Of a stretch of 64,000 nucleotides of DNA, positions 53,245-62,358 are shown piece by piece. The notes under the pieces were generated by a model that was not told the DNA's origin, did no database searches, and worked only from the letters and a program-made list of their open reading frames with translations. Positions within the stretch are counted from its first letter, which is position 1, and every line of letters begins with the position of its first letter. Origin of the DNA: Fluviibacter phosphoraccumulans (GTDB lineage Bacteria > Pseudomonadota > Gammaproteobacteria > Burkholderiales > Rhodocyclaceae); NCBI RefSeq assembly GCF_016110345.1, contig NZ_AP019011.1, positions 620,001 through 684,000 of the forward strand. The letters run 5' to 3'. The translations under genes and the position numbers were made by a program.

Positions 53245-53341
53245 GAATACACTCCTTCGATAGGTTAACCTGAGTAAGGGTAGAAGTGGTTGGGATTGTT
53301 TGAACAGTCATCGCTGTTTTATAAGTGGAAGATCTGCTCAG

Positions 53342-54175
53342 TTACGCTGCCATAGGAACCGCTGGCAGCATTGCGGTATAAGCCTCATGCGGGGTCTGAC
53401 GGTTCAGACTGCTGTGCGTTCGTTGATGATTGTACCAATCGATGTAACTCATGATGGACTCCCTAGCCTGGCTGACCGAGTCATAGGCGTGCAGGTAGAC
53501 CCGTTCGTACTTCAGTGATTTCCAGAAGCGCTCTACAAAGACGTTGTCCCGCCAGGCACCTTTGCCATCCATGCTGAGCTGACAGCCTTGGGTTTTGACC
53601 GCCTCGACGAAGTCGGTGGCCGTAAACTGGCTGCCCTGATCGGTGTTGACGATTTGTGGTCGCCCATAACGGGCGAAGGCCTGATTGAGCACATCGACGG
53701 CGTGACAGGCTTCCAGGGTGATAGCAACTTTAGCGGCAAGTACCTTGCGGCTGACCCAGTCAATAACGCAGGTCAGATACACAAAGCCTTTGGCCATGGG
53801 GATATAGGTTGTATCCAGCGCCCAGACCTGGTTGGCTTCCCGGATCGACAGACCGCGTAGCAGGTAGGGATAGACGGTATGCCCCGGATGCTTCTTGCTG
53901 GTACCGGGTTTGCGGAACAGGGCCTCGACACCCATCCGCCGCATGAGGCCTCGCACCCGATCCCGCCCGACATGGGGGTAACCCAGCCGGTGGAGTTGGT
54001 CACGCAGTTGGCGCGAGCCCATGAAGGGATGCTCCAGATGCAGGCGGTCTATGTGACCCATGAGCACCAGATCTTCCGGACTATCTGGCCTTGGCAGGTA
54101 ATAGACGCTGCCGCGACTGATACCCGCCAGCTTGGCCTGCTGGTTGATGGGTAGTTCGTGGGTTCGGTCGATCAT
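53342..54175 (-). CDS. IS3-family transposase OrfB (element B, copy 2)
   Basis: 277 residues, identical in sequence to the product at 40110-40943, with the same DDE core. Confidence 0.92.
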   Translation of the reverse strand: MIDRTHELPINQQAKLAGISRGSVYYLPRPDSPEDLVLMGHIDRLHLEHPFMGSRQLRDQLHRLGYPHVGRDRVRGLMRRMGVEALFRKPGTSKKHPGHTVYPYLLRGLSIREANQVWALDTTYIPMAKGFVYLTCVIDWVSRKVLAAKVAITLEACHAVDVLNQAFARYGRPQIVNTDQGSQFTATDFVEAVKTQGCQLSMDGKGAWRDNVFVERFWKSLKYERVYLHAYDSVSQARESIMSYIDWYNHQRTHSSLNRQTPHEAYTAMLPAVPMAA

Positions 54176-54474
54176 CGCTTTGCGCTCAGCAGTCCCACCC
54201 GTGTGAGCGCGGTTTCTAAAAAATCGTTCTCCAAGGTCAGTTGCCCGATCTTGGCGTGCAGTGCCTTGAGATCAACGCTAGGCTCTGACTTGGCCCCCTT
54301 GTCAAACACGTCAGCCGCTTGCTCCTGAAGCTGCCGTTTCCATTCGGTGATCTGGTTCGGATGCACATCAAACTTCTGCGCCAGCTCAGCCAGCGTGTGT
54401 CCACCTGTCAGCGCTGCCAAGGCCACTTTCGCCTTCAGCACCGGTGAGTGATTCCTTCTTGGGCGTCTTGCCAT
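54172..54474 (-). CDS. IS3-family transposase OrfA (element B, copy 2)
   Basis: 100 residues, identical in sequence to the product at 39811-40113, overlapping orfB by 4 bp. Confidence 0.9.
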   Translation of the reverse strand: MARRPRRNHSPVLKAKVALAALTGGHTLAELAQKFDVHPNQITEWKRQLQEQAADVFDKGAKSEPSVDLKALHAKIGQLTLENDFLETALTRVGLLSAKR

Positions 54475-54710
54475 CTTCTGCTTCCTATCTCGGCTTCTTC
54501 AGCCGTCAAATTAGCAGATCTTTCCACTTACCACCCTGTTCAAATTTGCCCAACCACTTCTGGTCTCGTGGTGTCTTTACATCAGTAATGTCGTAGAAGC
54601 ATTGTATCTGGCAAGTTAAGGTTCGGCTTAGTTAGAAGCGCTTTGAGAATCCATCTAGTGAATCGACCTCGTGATGCTAGACATATCTGAGCACTTATTG
54701 GGCTTCTGAT

Positions 54711-54728
54711 TGAACTCGATCAGAAGCC
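54711..54728. terminator. Hairpin abutting IS3-family element A, copy 2
   Basis: GGCTTCTGAT-TGAACTCG-ATCAGAAGCC, a perfect 10-bp stem (54701-54728 including the left arm), ends exactly at the IS boundary. It may be an old terminator that served as target. Confidence 0.5.
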
Positions 54729-54757
54729 TGGACTTCACCCGCTTTGGTAGACAGATT

Positions 54758-55608
54758 TCAACTTCCAAACTGCAGTAGCTCGAAGGCCATAGGGCTGAGC
54801 TGATTCAGGTGGCTATGACGCCGTTTGCGATTGTAGAACACTTCGATGTACTCAAAGATTTCTGATTGGGCATCCTGCCTCGTGGCATAGATTTTCTTCT
54901 TGATGATCTCCTTCTTTAAACTGCTGAAGAATGATTCAGCGACGGCATTGTCATAGCAGTTGCCTCGACGACTCATACTGGGAATCAGCCGGTTATCTTG
55001 GCACCACCGGCTAAAGTCATCACTGGCGAACTGACTTCCTTGGTCCGAATGGATGATGACTGGTTGCTTGGGCTTTCGCCGCCATATAGCCATCAGCAAT
55101 GCATCCAGAACAATATCGGTCTTCATTGTTGGTTTCATCGACCAGCCAATGACCGTTCTCGAGTACAGATCAATCACCACAGCAAGATAGAGCCAGCCCT
55201 CGTAGGTGCGGATATACGTAATGTCTGTGACCCAGGCCGCATCAGGTTTAGAAACCGTAAATTGCTGCAATAGCCTATTGGGTGCCGCTATAGCGGGTTT
55301 CCCGGAGTGATGACGTGGCTTTTTGTAACCCCGTACGGATTTGAGCTTAGCCTCGCTCATTTGCGTATTTCGCCACAACGGTAACCAGCTTCCCGCAAGT
55401 CACGATGAATGCGAGGGCTACCGTAGATGCCGTAACTGTCGTCATAAGACCGCTTAATCTCAATTAAGAGACGTTCGTCTTCAAGCGCTCGTTGAGATAG
55501 CGGTACCGCTTTCCAGGCGTAATAGCCGCTACGATGCACTTTTAAGACGCGGCACATGCTGCTGACCTTAAACTGCGACTGATGCTGCTCGATGAATGTG
55601 TACTTCAC
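54758..55608 (-). pseudogene. IS3-family transposase OrfB (element A, copy 2), frameshifted
   Basis: Split into 83 codons (55608-55357) and 206 codons (55378-54758), both identical in product to copy 1, with the same break after RCGEIRK. Confidence 0.75.
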
Positions 55609-55889
55609 TCTGGCTGGCTTGCAAAGTACACCGCGGCCTTTTTTAATATATCGCGCTCTTCAGTAGCCCGCTTCAAGGCAGCATTTAGTCGGGTGACTTC
55701 CTGCTTCAGCGCCATAACATCAGACGATAGTTGCGGTTGATTGTGACCAGACATTTCACGGCGCCACTTGTACAGACTCTTGGTCGAAATACCGAAATTC
55801 TTGGCTACATCGGCTAATGAGTAGCCGCGCTCGGTGATTTGCTTAACGGCTTCGGACCTAAATTCATCCGGATATCTCATGCCCTTCAT
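55605..55889 (-). CDS. IS3-family transposase OrfA (element A, copy 2)
   Basis: 94 residues, differing from copy 1 at two positions (SLADVAKNFGIS versus SVADVAKNLGIS). Confidence 0.88.
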   Translation of the reverse strand: MKGMRYPDEFRSEAVKQITERGYSLADVAKNFGISTKSLYKWRREMSGHNQPQLSSDVMALKQEVTRLNAALKRATEERDILKKAAVYFASQPE

Positions 55890-55949
55890 GACGCTTTCTC
55901 CATTCCGTTTTAGACATTATCGGTTGTCTATCTAAACGGGTGAAGTCCA

Positions 55950-56150
55950 GCTTTTACCGAAGGTCATGTAACAGCAGAAGGTAAATTGTCTGCATGCTGT
56001 TTTGATGCGACAGCCAACTGGACGATGGGTGATCTGAATAAAGTATCATTTATGGATGCATGGAATTCTCCTGAATTTGTAAAGCTACGGGAAGCCCATC
56101 TGCGCCGTGATTCAACGGGTACGGTTTGCGAGAAGTGCATCGCTTACTAA
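55950..56150 (+). pseudogene. C-terminal fragment of a radical-SAM/SPASM protein
   Basis: From the IS edge the frame is open for 66 codons to a TAA at 56148. It reads KLSACCFDATANW, FMDAWNSPEFVKLREAHLR and TVCEKCIAY, the auxiliary-cluster (SPASM-type) tail of radical-SAM maturases. The catalytic N-terminal domain with CxxxCxxC is not present on the other side of the IS, so the gene is truncated. Confidence 0.65.
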
Positions 56151-56176
56151 TTCTATCTAGATATGGGTAGTCACGT

Positions 56177-56386
56177 ATGGGGTCTTGGGGTTGTCCGCAC
56201 GAAATAAAAGGTGTTTGTACGAAAGTAAATAGCCTGCCCTGCGACCCTGGGATGAAAGGGTGTGTTTTGGCGGGTAAATACGTGTTTTCAAACTCAGAGG
56301 CTAAAAATGATCGGTTGCGCGCTAAGCGTGAACGCGAATCCCGGATAAGTGCGTTTAAGCTAGGTGCCGACGGTGAGGCTGATTAA
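56177..56386 (+). CDS. Small Cys-containing protein of unknown function
   Basis: 69 residues with four cysteines in the N-terminal half (WGCPHEIKGVCTKVNSLPCD, MKGCVLAGKY) and a strongly basic C-terminal helix. The cysteine spacing suggests a metal or iron-sulfur site. It is 26 bp downstream of the radical-SAM fragment and convergent with the NnrS-like gene, so it may have formed an operon with the intact radical-SAM gene. Confidence 0.6.
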   Translation: MGSWGCPHEIKGVCTKVNSLPCDPGMKGCVLAGKYVFSNSEAKNDRLRAKRERESRISAFKLGADGEAD

Positions 56387-57486
56387 TCATGCGGATTTTT
56401 GATTGAGCGGACGCCTAGGCGAACCTGCCAAAGCAAACACAGAATAAATGCCAGAATCGCTACGGCATTAACAACGGCGCCTGCCTCACGAAGCGTAGTG
56501 CTTGATAAAAATGCCGCACAGAGGCGCAGGGAAACGCCTGATTCGATTAACAACAGTGGGATGTAGAAGATAATAGAAAACGGAATAGGCACCCGCATTA
56601 CGGCAGGAAATATGATCGGTGCGTGACCTATCACCATCGTAAAAATGAAGCCAAGGGCGATGGAATGAATCCCAGCATCCCTTTGAAATACACCAAGGGT
56701 GATTAAATCGGTCAGTAGGAGCCCACCAACCAACAACCACGCATAACCGCTTAGCAGACAGACTGCTACAAAGCGGGTGACGCCTGACTGGCGAATGGTT
56801 CTTCTTGCAATATCAAATCGTAAGAGCCAGATGGCGAGTGCCGCATAGCCAATGCCTAGCCATGTGTTGTGAATAAATCCGTTAAAACCCGAGAGTATCG
56901 TCCCAACGATGATTAGAAATACGATGGCAATGAAAAAAATCTTCGAGAATGGTTTTGGCGGTAGAAATCGTGTGAGCTCAAGTCGCTCACCGGCAATGGT
57001 TAATACAAGGAAACTTAACCCGTAGGGAATACTTGTCCAGAATGTCCCTTGAAGCAACCAGAGGCTATTACCTATGAGCCAGAGCGCTGCTGCTAACAGT
57101 AGAACCATTGCATGGGTAGCTGGATGCTTTTTGTAGACATGAATACTTGCCAATACAAAACAAAGCGATCCTAAGGTAAATAAAAGCGATACAACAGTTA
57201 AATCCAACGCTAGTAACAATGCCAGTCCTGCCAATCCGCTAAATAGCGGTGCCAGATATGGCCACAAGCGCTGCGTAGCTACTGCACGCTCGAGTCCAAT
57301 GACCGTTCCAAAAAAACCTGAAATGACGAGAATGCTGTGTATGGCAGCATTGAAAGACAGTTGCTCGGGAAGATTAGTGCCGGCTCGAACAAGTCCGGTC
57401 AAAACGCCGCCAGCCAGGCACAGCATTGCAGGTACGACAAAGGGAATTCGGTAGCGGCTTATTGAGTGCATACAACTACCAGCCAA
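56383..57486 (-). CDS. NnrS-like multi-span membrane protein
   Basis: A 367-residue protein with about 11-12 transmembrane helices. Conserved-looking histidines occur in AGIHSIALGFIFTMVIGHAP, resembling NnrS/heme-copper-oxidase-like helices, though it is more divergent than the NnrS at 60426. NnrS proteins protect against nitrosative stress. Its start overlaps the end of the DUF59 gene by 11 bp, so they are co-transcribed. Confidence 0.6.
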   Translation of the reverse strand: MAGSCMHSISRYRIPFVVPAMLCLAGGVLTGLVRAGTNLPEQLSFNAAIHSILVISGFFGTVIGLERAVATQRLWPYLAPLFSGLAGLALLLALDLTVVSLLFTLGSLCFVLASIHVYKKHPATHAMVLLLAAALWLIGNSLWLLQGTFWTSIPYGLSFLVLTIAGERLELTRFLPPKPFSKIFFIAIVFLIIVGTILSGFNGFIHNTWLGIGYAALAIWLLRFDIARRTIRQSGVTRFVAVCLLSGYAWLLVGGLLLTDLITLGVFQRDAGIHSIALGFIFTMVIGHAPIIFPAVMRVPIPFSIIFYIPLLLIESGVSLRLCAAFLSSTTLREAGAVVNAVAILAFILCLLWQVRLGVRSIKNPHD

Positions 57487-57796
57487 ATTCTTTCCTGGCA
57501 GCTTCGGACATCATGGAAGGTTCCCAGGGCGGATTAAAGGTCACTTCTATATCGATTTTGTTAGGCGTCACATAGATCGTGCTTAATGCACGATTCATGT
57601 CCTCAATAATCAGGTCACCCATTGGGCAGGCTGCCGACGTCATGCCCATCTTAATGAAGACTTCTTCGTTAGACGGAGTCACCTCGTAGATTAACCCCAT
57701 ATCAACGATATTGATGCCAGTCTCAGGATCTATGATCGTCTCAAGAAGCTTCAGAATACTCTCTTTGGAAGTTGAGGCTGAGGTTGTCATGGCCAT
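57476..57796 (-). CDS. DUF59/MIP18-family iron-sulfur assembly factor
   Basis: A 106-residue protein with IDPETGINIVDMGLIYEV, MTSAACPMGDLI (conserved Cys) and TFNPPWEPSMMSEAAR, the full DUF59 pattern (PaaD/SufT-like). These proteins help insert iron-sulfur clusters into client proteins. It is coupled to the NnrS-like membrane protein, which is a common pairing in denitrifiers. Confidence 0.88.
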   Translation of the reverse strand: MAMTTSASTSKESILKLLETIIDPETGINIVDMGLIYEVTPSNEEVFIKMGMTSAACPMGDLIIEDMNRALSTIYVTPNKIDIEVTFNPPWEPSMMSEAARKEFGW

Positions 57797-57951
57797 TATG
57801 ATTTATTGGAATCATGGAATCCTGCTTCATCTTTATTGAATAGCAAATACCCCGTAATTGGTATTCGCTGAAAGGTGACTAGGCTCTATACTGCTAACAA
57901 TATATACAAACATAGAGTAATGGCACCTTAACAACTAAGCAGGGGTTCAAC

Positions 57952-58416
57952 ATGGGCAGGCATATTGGAAAAATTGCATTAATTCTCTGGTTGATCACAA
58001 TTGTAGGAGCTGGTGCATACGTTATGAGTGGCGGTGCTTCAAAGCAGGTTGTCGGAAATCGCATGGCTATTGTTCTATCAGAGCAAGATCGTGATCTTGT
58101 TCTTGATGAGATGCGTACGATGCTTTCATCCACTCAGCAAATCATCGATGGCTTGTCACGTGGAGATCGGCAACAAGTAGTCCAAGCAGCAAAATTTGCA
58201 GGTATGGGGTCTGCTATAGATCTCGACCCCAATTTTTTAGCAAAACTACCTCTCGACTTCAAAACCCTTGGATTCAGTATGCACAGCGATATGGACGCAA
58301 TTTCAAAAGCAGCATCCCAAGGCGCTACTGAGCGAGAATTGACGTCCATGCTTGGGGCAACGTTAACTAAATGTGTTGGGTGTCATAGCGCTTGGGAAAT
58401 TAGAGCTGTTAAATAG
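57952..58416 (+). CDS. Monoheme c-type cytochrome (cytochrome c'-like)
   Basis: A 154-residue protein with one N-terminal helix (about 7-27, signal anchor or signal peptide), an all-helical body and a single heme site CVGCH close to the C-terminus, as in cytochrome c'. Cytochromes c' bind NO, which fits the NnrS neighbours. GCAGGGG-type ribosome sequence lies upstream. Confidence 0.8.
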   Translation: MGRHIGKIALILWLITIVGAGAYVMSGGASKQVVGNRMAIVLSEQDRDLVLDEMRTMLSSTQQIIDGLSRGDRQQVVQAAKFAGMGSAIDLDPNFLAKLPLDFKTLGFSMHSDMDAISKAASQGATERELTSMLGATLTKCVGCHSAWEIRAVK

Positions 58417-58446
58417 CCAGATAGTGCGATTTTTTTAAGGCTAACT

Positions 58447-59777
58447 CACTACTGTCCGGTAGATTTTAAAGGAGGATCAATTGGTTAGCGACGTCTGGTT
58501 CATAATCCCCAGAAATTGCATTATTCACCAGTTGATCCAGAGAGATTTTTTCGAAGATATTCGTCTCGATCAGATGCAACAGAATCTGCGGCGAGACCGG
58601 TAGATGCAGGCGTCTGATCGTAATCAACACCACCAGATAGGCGCAGATAGCGCACCAGATCTGGGACTTCACCGCATTCACTGAGTTACCAAAGAAATGT
58701 TTCACTGCCAGATTCTGCTTGAGCCACTTGAAGAACAGTTCAATCTGCCAGCGGTGCTTGTAAAGGCGGGCAATCGTCGTTGCCGCCAGGTCAAAGCGGT
58801 TAGTCAGAAACACCAATTCTTTCGCAGACTCTGGATCCACAAATACGACCCGGCGCAGCGGATCGGGGTAACCCACCAACGACAGGGGTGTCACCAGCAT
58901 CACCATCTGATCAGACACCACACCGGGCTGATCCAATATCGGGCGATGCCCGCAGACCTGAGTCAGCGTATTGGCCTTGGTACGCAGAACAAAGCCCACC
59001 GAAAGGCTGTTCAGTCTGTACAGGCGTTTGAAGTCCAGATAGGCCCGGTCGGCGACCAATAACGAACCCGTGGGCAGCGTCAGTTGATCCAGAATCTTTA
59101 CATCGTGCACCTTGCCGGACGTCAGGCTGACGAACACCGGAATCGCTGCACGCAGATCGAGCAGCACATGCGCCTTGATAGCCGCCTTGGTCTGACGGAA
59201 ATCCGCCCAGGGAAAGAGCGACAGACACAGATCGATGGTCGTCGAATCCAGCGCATAGACCGGTCCACTGAGTCCCAGCCCCAAGTCCGCGTCCTCGTAC
59301 AATGTCAGAACCGAAGCGATCAGCCGTTGGCCCAAGGCCTCGAACAGCCGATAGTCGCGCCGTTCGTTGGCGTCGGCCAGCGTCGAACGGGTGACTGGCC
59401 CGCGCAAACCGATGTGGTACAGGCGCGAACGCTGCGCATTCAGACACGCCACCAGATCGCGCAGACCCGAACGCCGGGTCAGTTGGGCGTACATCAGACA
59501 CAGAAACTGATTCCAGGCCGAGAAGTGGCGGATCCCCTTGTTGGCCTGATACACATCGACCAGATGCTCGAAGTGACTGAACGGTACTTGCCCCAGAAGT
59601 TGCGCAAAGACTGCCTTGCCCCGGTTCATACGTCTGCCTCGTCATCCATGAGATGGAATGACGATACGGCAATGGGTCATGCCCCAGAATCAAATCGCCG
59701 GAATCTGAAATCTTCGGCAATCCGTTGCCTGACGTGACGTTGGGCGTTTTATCCATTTAAACTACCGGACAGTAGTG
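58447..59777 (-). mobile_element. IS4-family element, copy 1
   Basis: 1331 bp with terminal repeats CACTACTGTCCGGTAG at both ends and one transposase gene. An inverted copy of identical length is at 62359-63689. No target duplication is obvious. Confidence 0.88.
58466..59629 (-). CDS. IS4-family transposase (copy 1)
   Basis: 387 residues. An N-terminal DUF4372 domain (FAQLLGQVPFSHFEHLV, FSAWNQFLCLMYAQL) is followed by a DDE_Tnp_1 core: Asp in YALDSTTIDLCLS, Asp in LLVADRAYLDF, and the Y-(2)-R-(3)-E-type box YKHRWQIELFFKWLKQ. Full length and apparently functional. Confidence 0.93.
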   Translation of the reverse strand: MNRGKAVFAQLLGQVPFSHFEHLVDVYQANKGIRHFSAWNQFLCLMYAQLTRRSGLRDLVACLNAQRSRLYHIGLRGPVTRSTLADANERRDYRLFEALGQRLIASVLTLYEDADLGLGLSGPVYALDSTTIDLCLSLFPWADFRQTKAAIKAHVLLDLRAAIPVFVSLTSGKVHDVKILDQLTLPTGSLLVADRAYLDFKRLYRLNSLSVGFVLRTKANTLTQVCGHRPILDQPGVVSDQMVMLVTPLSLVGYPDPLRRVVFVDPESAKELVFLTNRFDLAATTIARLYKHRWQIELFFKWLKQNLAVKHFFGNSVNAVKSQIWCAICAYLVVLITIRRLHLPVSPQILLHLIETNIFEKISLDQLVNNAISGDYEPDVANQLILL

Positions 59778-59843
59778 AATCCACATATAAAAAGATGCAT
59801 AACAATTGTGAAGAATTAAGGAAGCATTAGTTAGGGGCTCTGG

Positions 59844-60068
59844 ATGAATCCATCATTTACAGTGAACAGTATCTACTCGATAAGAATATGTTCAGGAGAA
59901 CAAAAGGTGTGGAGGTATCTGGGCGTCGGTGAAGGCGGAAGAGTCTGGTGGTGCGATAGCTCTACTGGCATTGTGTTCAATGAAGAATCTATCCTTTACG
60001 CATGGGAAGTAGTGAGTGAATTTTTACCCAATAGTGAAGGAATGGGAGTGCAAAAAAGTGGCTATTGA
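59844..60068 (+). CDS. Small protein of unknown function
   Basis: 74 residues, aromatic-rich (VWRYLGVGEGGRVWWCDSST). GGGGCTCTGG precedes the ATG. It overlaps the start of the PAS gene by about 10 bp if that gene starts at GTG 60058. I do not recognise a family. Confidence 0.5.
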   Translation: MNPSFTVNSIYSIRICSGEQKVWRYLGVGEGGRVWWCDSSTGIVFNEESILYAWEVVSEFLPNSEGMGVQKSGY

Positions 60069-60423
60069 ATTCTGCGGGAAGCTTCTCGATGAACTGCCGG
60101 ATGCACTGATTGTTGCCGATCTAAAAAGTACTATCCAGGTATGGAACAAACGGGCAGAGTCAATGTTCAAAATCGAGAAGATTGATGCAATCGATAAAAG
60201 CCTAGACATCATCATTCCCGTCCACTTAAGAAATGCACATTGGGCTGGATTTCATAGAGCGATATCAGCAGACGATACACGCTTACATGGAGCGCCAGTG
60301 CGAACAAAAGCATTGTTAGGGGATGGTTCGACCACGTTTGTGGATATGGCATTCTCCTTGACTCACGATGAAGATGGCCATTTGGTCGGTGTCACTGCCA
60401 TCGCAAGACTGGCAGCGAACTAA
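60058..60423 (+). CDS. PAS-domain protein
   Basis: A 121-residue stand-alone PAS domain: LLDELPDALIVADLKSTIQV, VWNKRAESMF and DGHLVGVTAIARL, with no output domain. The GTG at 60058 follows GGGAG at 9 bp; an ATG at 60016 is the alternative. It probably senses a small ligand or redox state and acts on a partner. It sits between the IS4 copy and a convergent NnrS gene. Confidence 0.78.
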   Translation: MAIEFCGKLLDELPDALIVADLKSTIQVWNKRAESMFKIEKIDAIDKSLDIIIPVHLRNAHWAGFHRAISADDTRLHGAPVRTKALLGDGSTTFVDMAFSLTHDEDGHLVGVTAIARLAAN

Positions 60424-60425
60424 TC

Positions 60426-61619
60426 CTAGTGAATTTTTCCATCAACTCTAGGACTCAAGAGCATTGGAATGTATCGGTAGCCGATGATCGAAAACGTACC
60501 CAACCAACACAATGCTGATATGAAGAGACAGGTTGTGTAAAAATCCGGTGCAAAAAAAGGAATAGCAATACGAAAGACTAGGGCAAGCAACATGAGATAG
60601 ATGGCTAATTTGTCTATCTGAGCAAATGTGACTTTTCTGCCCGTATGGCCGTTGCTTATCCGCACAATCATTGCAGGAGCAATAAGCCCAATCGTTCCCA
60701 GCGTAAAGACATGGGTGGCTACAGAGTTTGCCCAATGGCCAAAGAAGGGCTGCATTCCTTGAAGTGCCAAATTTGCCACAATTGCAAGGTACCCTAAATA
60801 CATCACGCCAATATCAATACGGCGTAACGCTTTCAGTGGATGCCAGTAGAACCAGCGAATGAGCATCAGAAAGGCTGCAAGCAGAAAGATTGAACTCTGT
60901 AGATATGGTGTGATGCTATATGCAAAAATCAGAACGAAACCAAGCGCTTTGATGGCGTGATCCATAATCGGATGACGTTTAAGAGTTATACCCAAGCCCC
61001 CCTTCATAAAGGCTTCGAGGGTTCGTTCAAGCATGACCAGAAAGCATAAGCGGAATAGTCCTAGGGTCATTGAAACCCCAAGAGCAGGATCAATTTCTGT
61101 GCTTAAGAGGGCAAACTTGGCGGCTACAAATAGTGGCAACGCAAGGATGAAGTAGGCGTTGTCTCTATAGCTATCTTTAGCATGATTACGAATTAAATCG
61201 ATCTCAAGAAGTACGGTAACTAATACGATGAACGGGAAGGATAGGCCATAGACAAGAGCCAATGGCCAATCCCCGCCATATGCCATAGATAGACGATCTA
61301 AGAGCCACAATATGATGAGGAGGATGAGTATTAGGCCATTGCGACCACGAATGCCCACCCAGTTCTTCGTTGCTGTGAGCAGAAAGCCACCTAGAAGTGC
61401 CCAACCAAAACCGAAGAACATTTCGCGCATATGCCAATGCAGCGGGCTAATGAATGGATCAAAAGCTAAGGTTGGGTATGAAATAGCGCCACTATAAGCA
61501 GCAATCCAACCCAGGGGCATAAGTGCCCCGCTCAAGCATGCTGCGATAAAGAAGGGGCGAAACCCAACTGACCATAACGGTGCTGAAAAATAAGATGTTG
61601 ATAAAGCCGCTGGTTTCAT
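60426..61619 (-). CDS. nnrS: NnrS family protein
   Basis: A 397-residue heme- and copper-type membrane protein with 12 helices. FSVGFRPFF-type start (LWSVGFRPFFIAA), HWHMREMFFGFGWALLGGFLLTA and ATHVFTLGTIGLIAPAMIVRISNGHTGR are the family signatures with their His ligands. NnrS relieves nitrosative stress caused by NO and iron-nitrosyl complexes. Its promoter region is the short gap before plsC, which ends 20 bp upstream, so the two may be co-transcribed. Confidence 0.92.
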   Translation of the reverse strand: MKPAALSTSYFSAPLWSVGFRPFFIAACLSGALMPLGWIAAYSGAISYPTLAFDPFISPLHWHMREMFFGFGWALLGGFLLTATKNWVGIRGRNGLILILLIILWLLDRLSMAYGGDWPLALVYGLSFPFIVLVTVLLEIDLIRNHAKDSYRDNAYFILALPLFVAAKFALLSTEIDPALGVSMTLGLFRLCFLVMLERTLEAFMKGGLGITLKRHPIMDHAIKALGFVLIFAYSITPYLQSSIFLLAAFLMLIRWFYWHPLKALRRIDIGVMYLGYLAIVANLALQGMQPFFGHWANSVATHVFTLGTIGLIAPAMIVRISNGHTGRKVTFAQIDKLAIYLMLLALVFRIAIPFFAPDFYTTCLFISALCWLGTFSIIGYRYIPMLLSPRVDGKIH

Positions 61620-61638
61620 AGATCAAATTTAAGATCGA

Positions 61639-62349
61639 TTATAGATTTTGCATACGTATCCAAGATTCGATACTTGCATTAAGTTCCGTAGCGCGCAAAC
61701 CAGGCATTATTGGCTTGCCAATTACGACTCTTACAGTGCCAGGTCCTTTTACAGATGAACCCCTAGGCCATATTCTTCCAGCATTGTGTGCAACAGGAAC
61801 TACTGGGACGTTACATTTACTAGCTAGATATGCCCCCCCAATTTGGAATGGCAATAAGGACCCTGGGTCAGCGCGTGTCCCTTCAGGAAATATGACAACC
61901 GAAATGCCTTTTCGAAGACGGTCTGATCCTTGCTCTGCAACTTTTTTGAGAGCCGTTTTGGATGAATCTCGGTCTATGGCGATCATTTCGATGGATTTAA
62001 GGCCCCACCCAAAGAAGGGAATTTTCAAAAGTTCTTCTTTTAGAACAAAGACACATGGATAGAAGATGCTTTGTAAGCCAACCGTTTCCCAAGCTGATTG
62101 ATGATTCGAGATGATGATGCATGGAACATTTGGAATATGTTCAGAACCGACAATCTCGATTGAGATTCCAAGGATTTTGTGTTCGAAGAATGTGAAGCAA
62201 TGACGCCAAGTTTTGACTATCCAGAACCTAGCATTCAGAGTAAGAATCGGTCCTAGTAGACCTAGAAGAATTCCGATAGGTATTGTTACCAATACAACGG
62301 CAATATCAAAAAACTTAGACCGAATTCTGGGGTTCAGGGTGGCTTTCAT
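61639..62349 (-). CDS. plsC: 1-acyl-sn-glycerol-3-phosphate acyltransferase
   Basis: A 236-residue membrane-anchored acyltransferase. Motif I is NHQSAWE (about 82-88), motif II lies around FFGWGLKSIEMIAIDRD, motif III is IFPEGTR (about 152-158) and motif IV VPVVPVAHN. It converts lysophosphatidate to phosphatidate. The ATG at 62349 is 10 bp from the IS4 end, so its upstream region has been replaced by the insertion. Confidence 0.9.
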   Translation of the reverse strand: MKATLNPRIRSKFFDIAVVLVTIPIGILLGLLGPILTLNARFWIVKTWRHCFTFFEHKILGISIEIVGSEHIPNVPCIIISNHQSAWETVGLQSIFYPCVFVLKEELLKIPFFGWGLKSIEMIAIDRDSSKTALKKVAEQGSDRLRKGISVVIFPEGTRADPGSLLPFQIGGAYLASKCNVPVVPVAHNAGRIWPRGSSVKGPGTVRVVIGKPIMPGLRATELNASIESWIRMQNL

Positions 62350-62358
62350 GAACAATAT

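Larger units (their letters stand above)
53282..54561 (-). mobile_element. IS3-family element B, copy 2
   Basis: 1280 bp, inverted relative to copy 1 and the same length. It is flanked by a 3-bp direct repeat GGT (53279-53281 and 54562-54564), a proper IS3-family target duplication, so this copy inserted cleanly here. Confidence 0.92.
54729..55949 (-). mobile_element. IS3-family element A, copy 2
   Basis: 1221 bp, inverted relative to copy 1 with TGGACTTCACCCG ends. It differs by a few substitutions, including two in the inner part of one terminal repeat and two in orfA. Flanks (gcc and gct) do not form a perfect 3-bp duplication. It separates a radical-SAM fragment from its missing N-terminal part. 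Confidence 0.88.
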
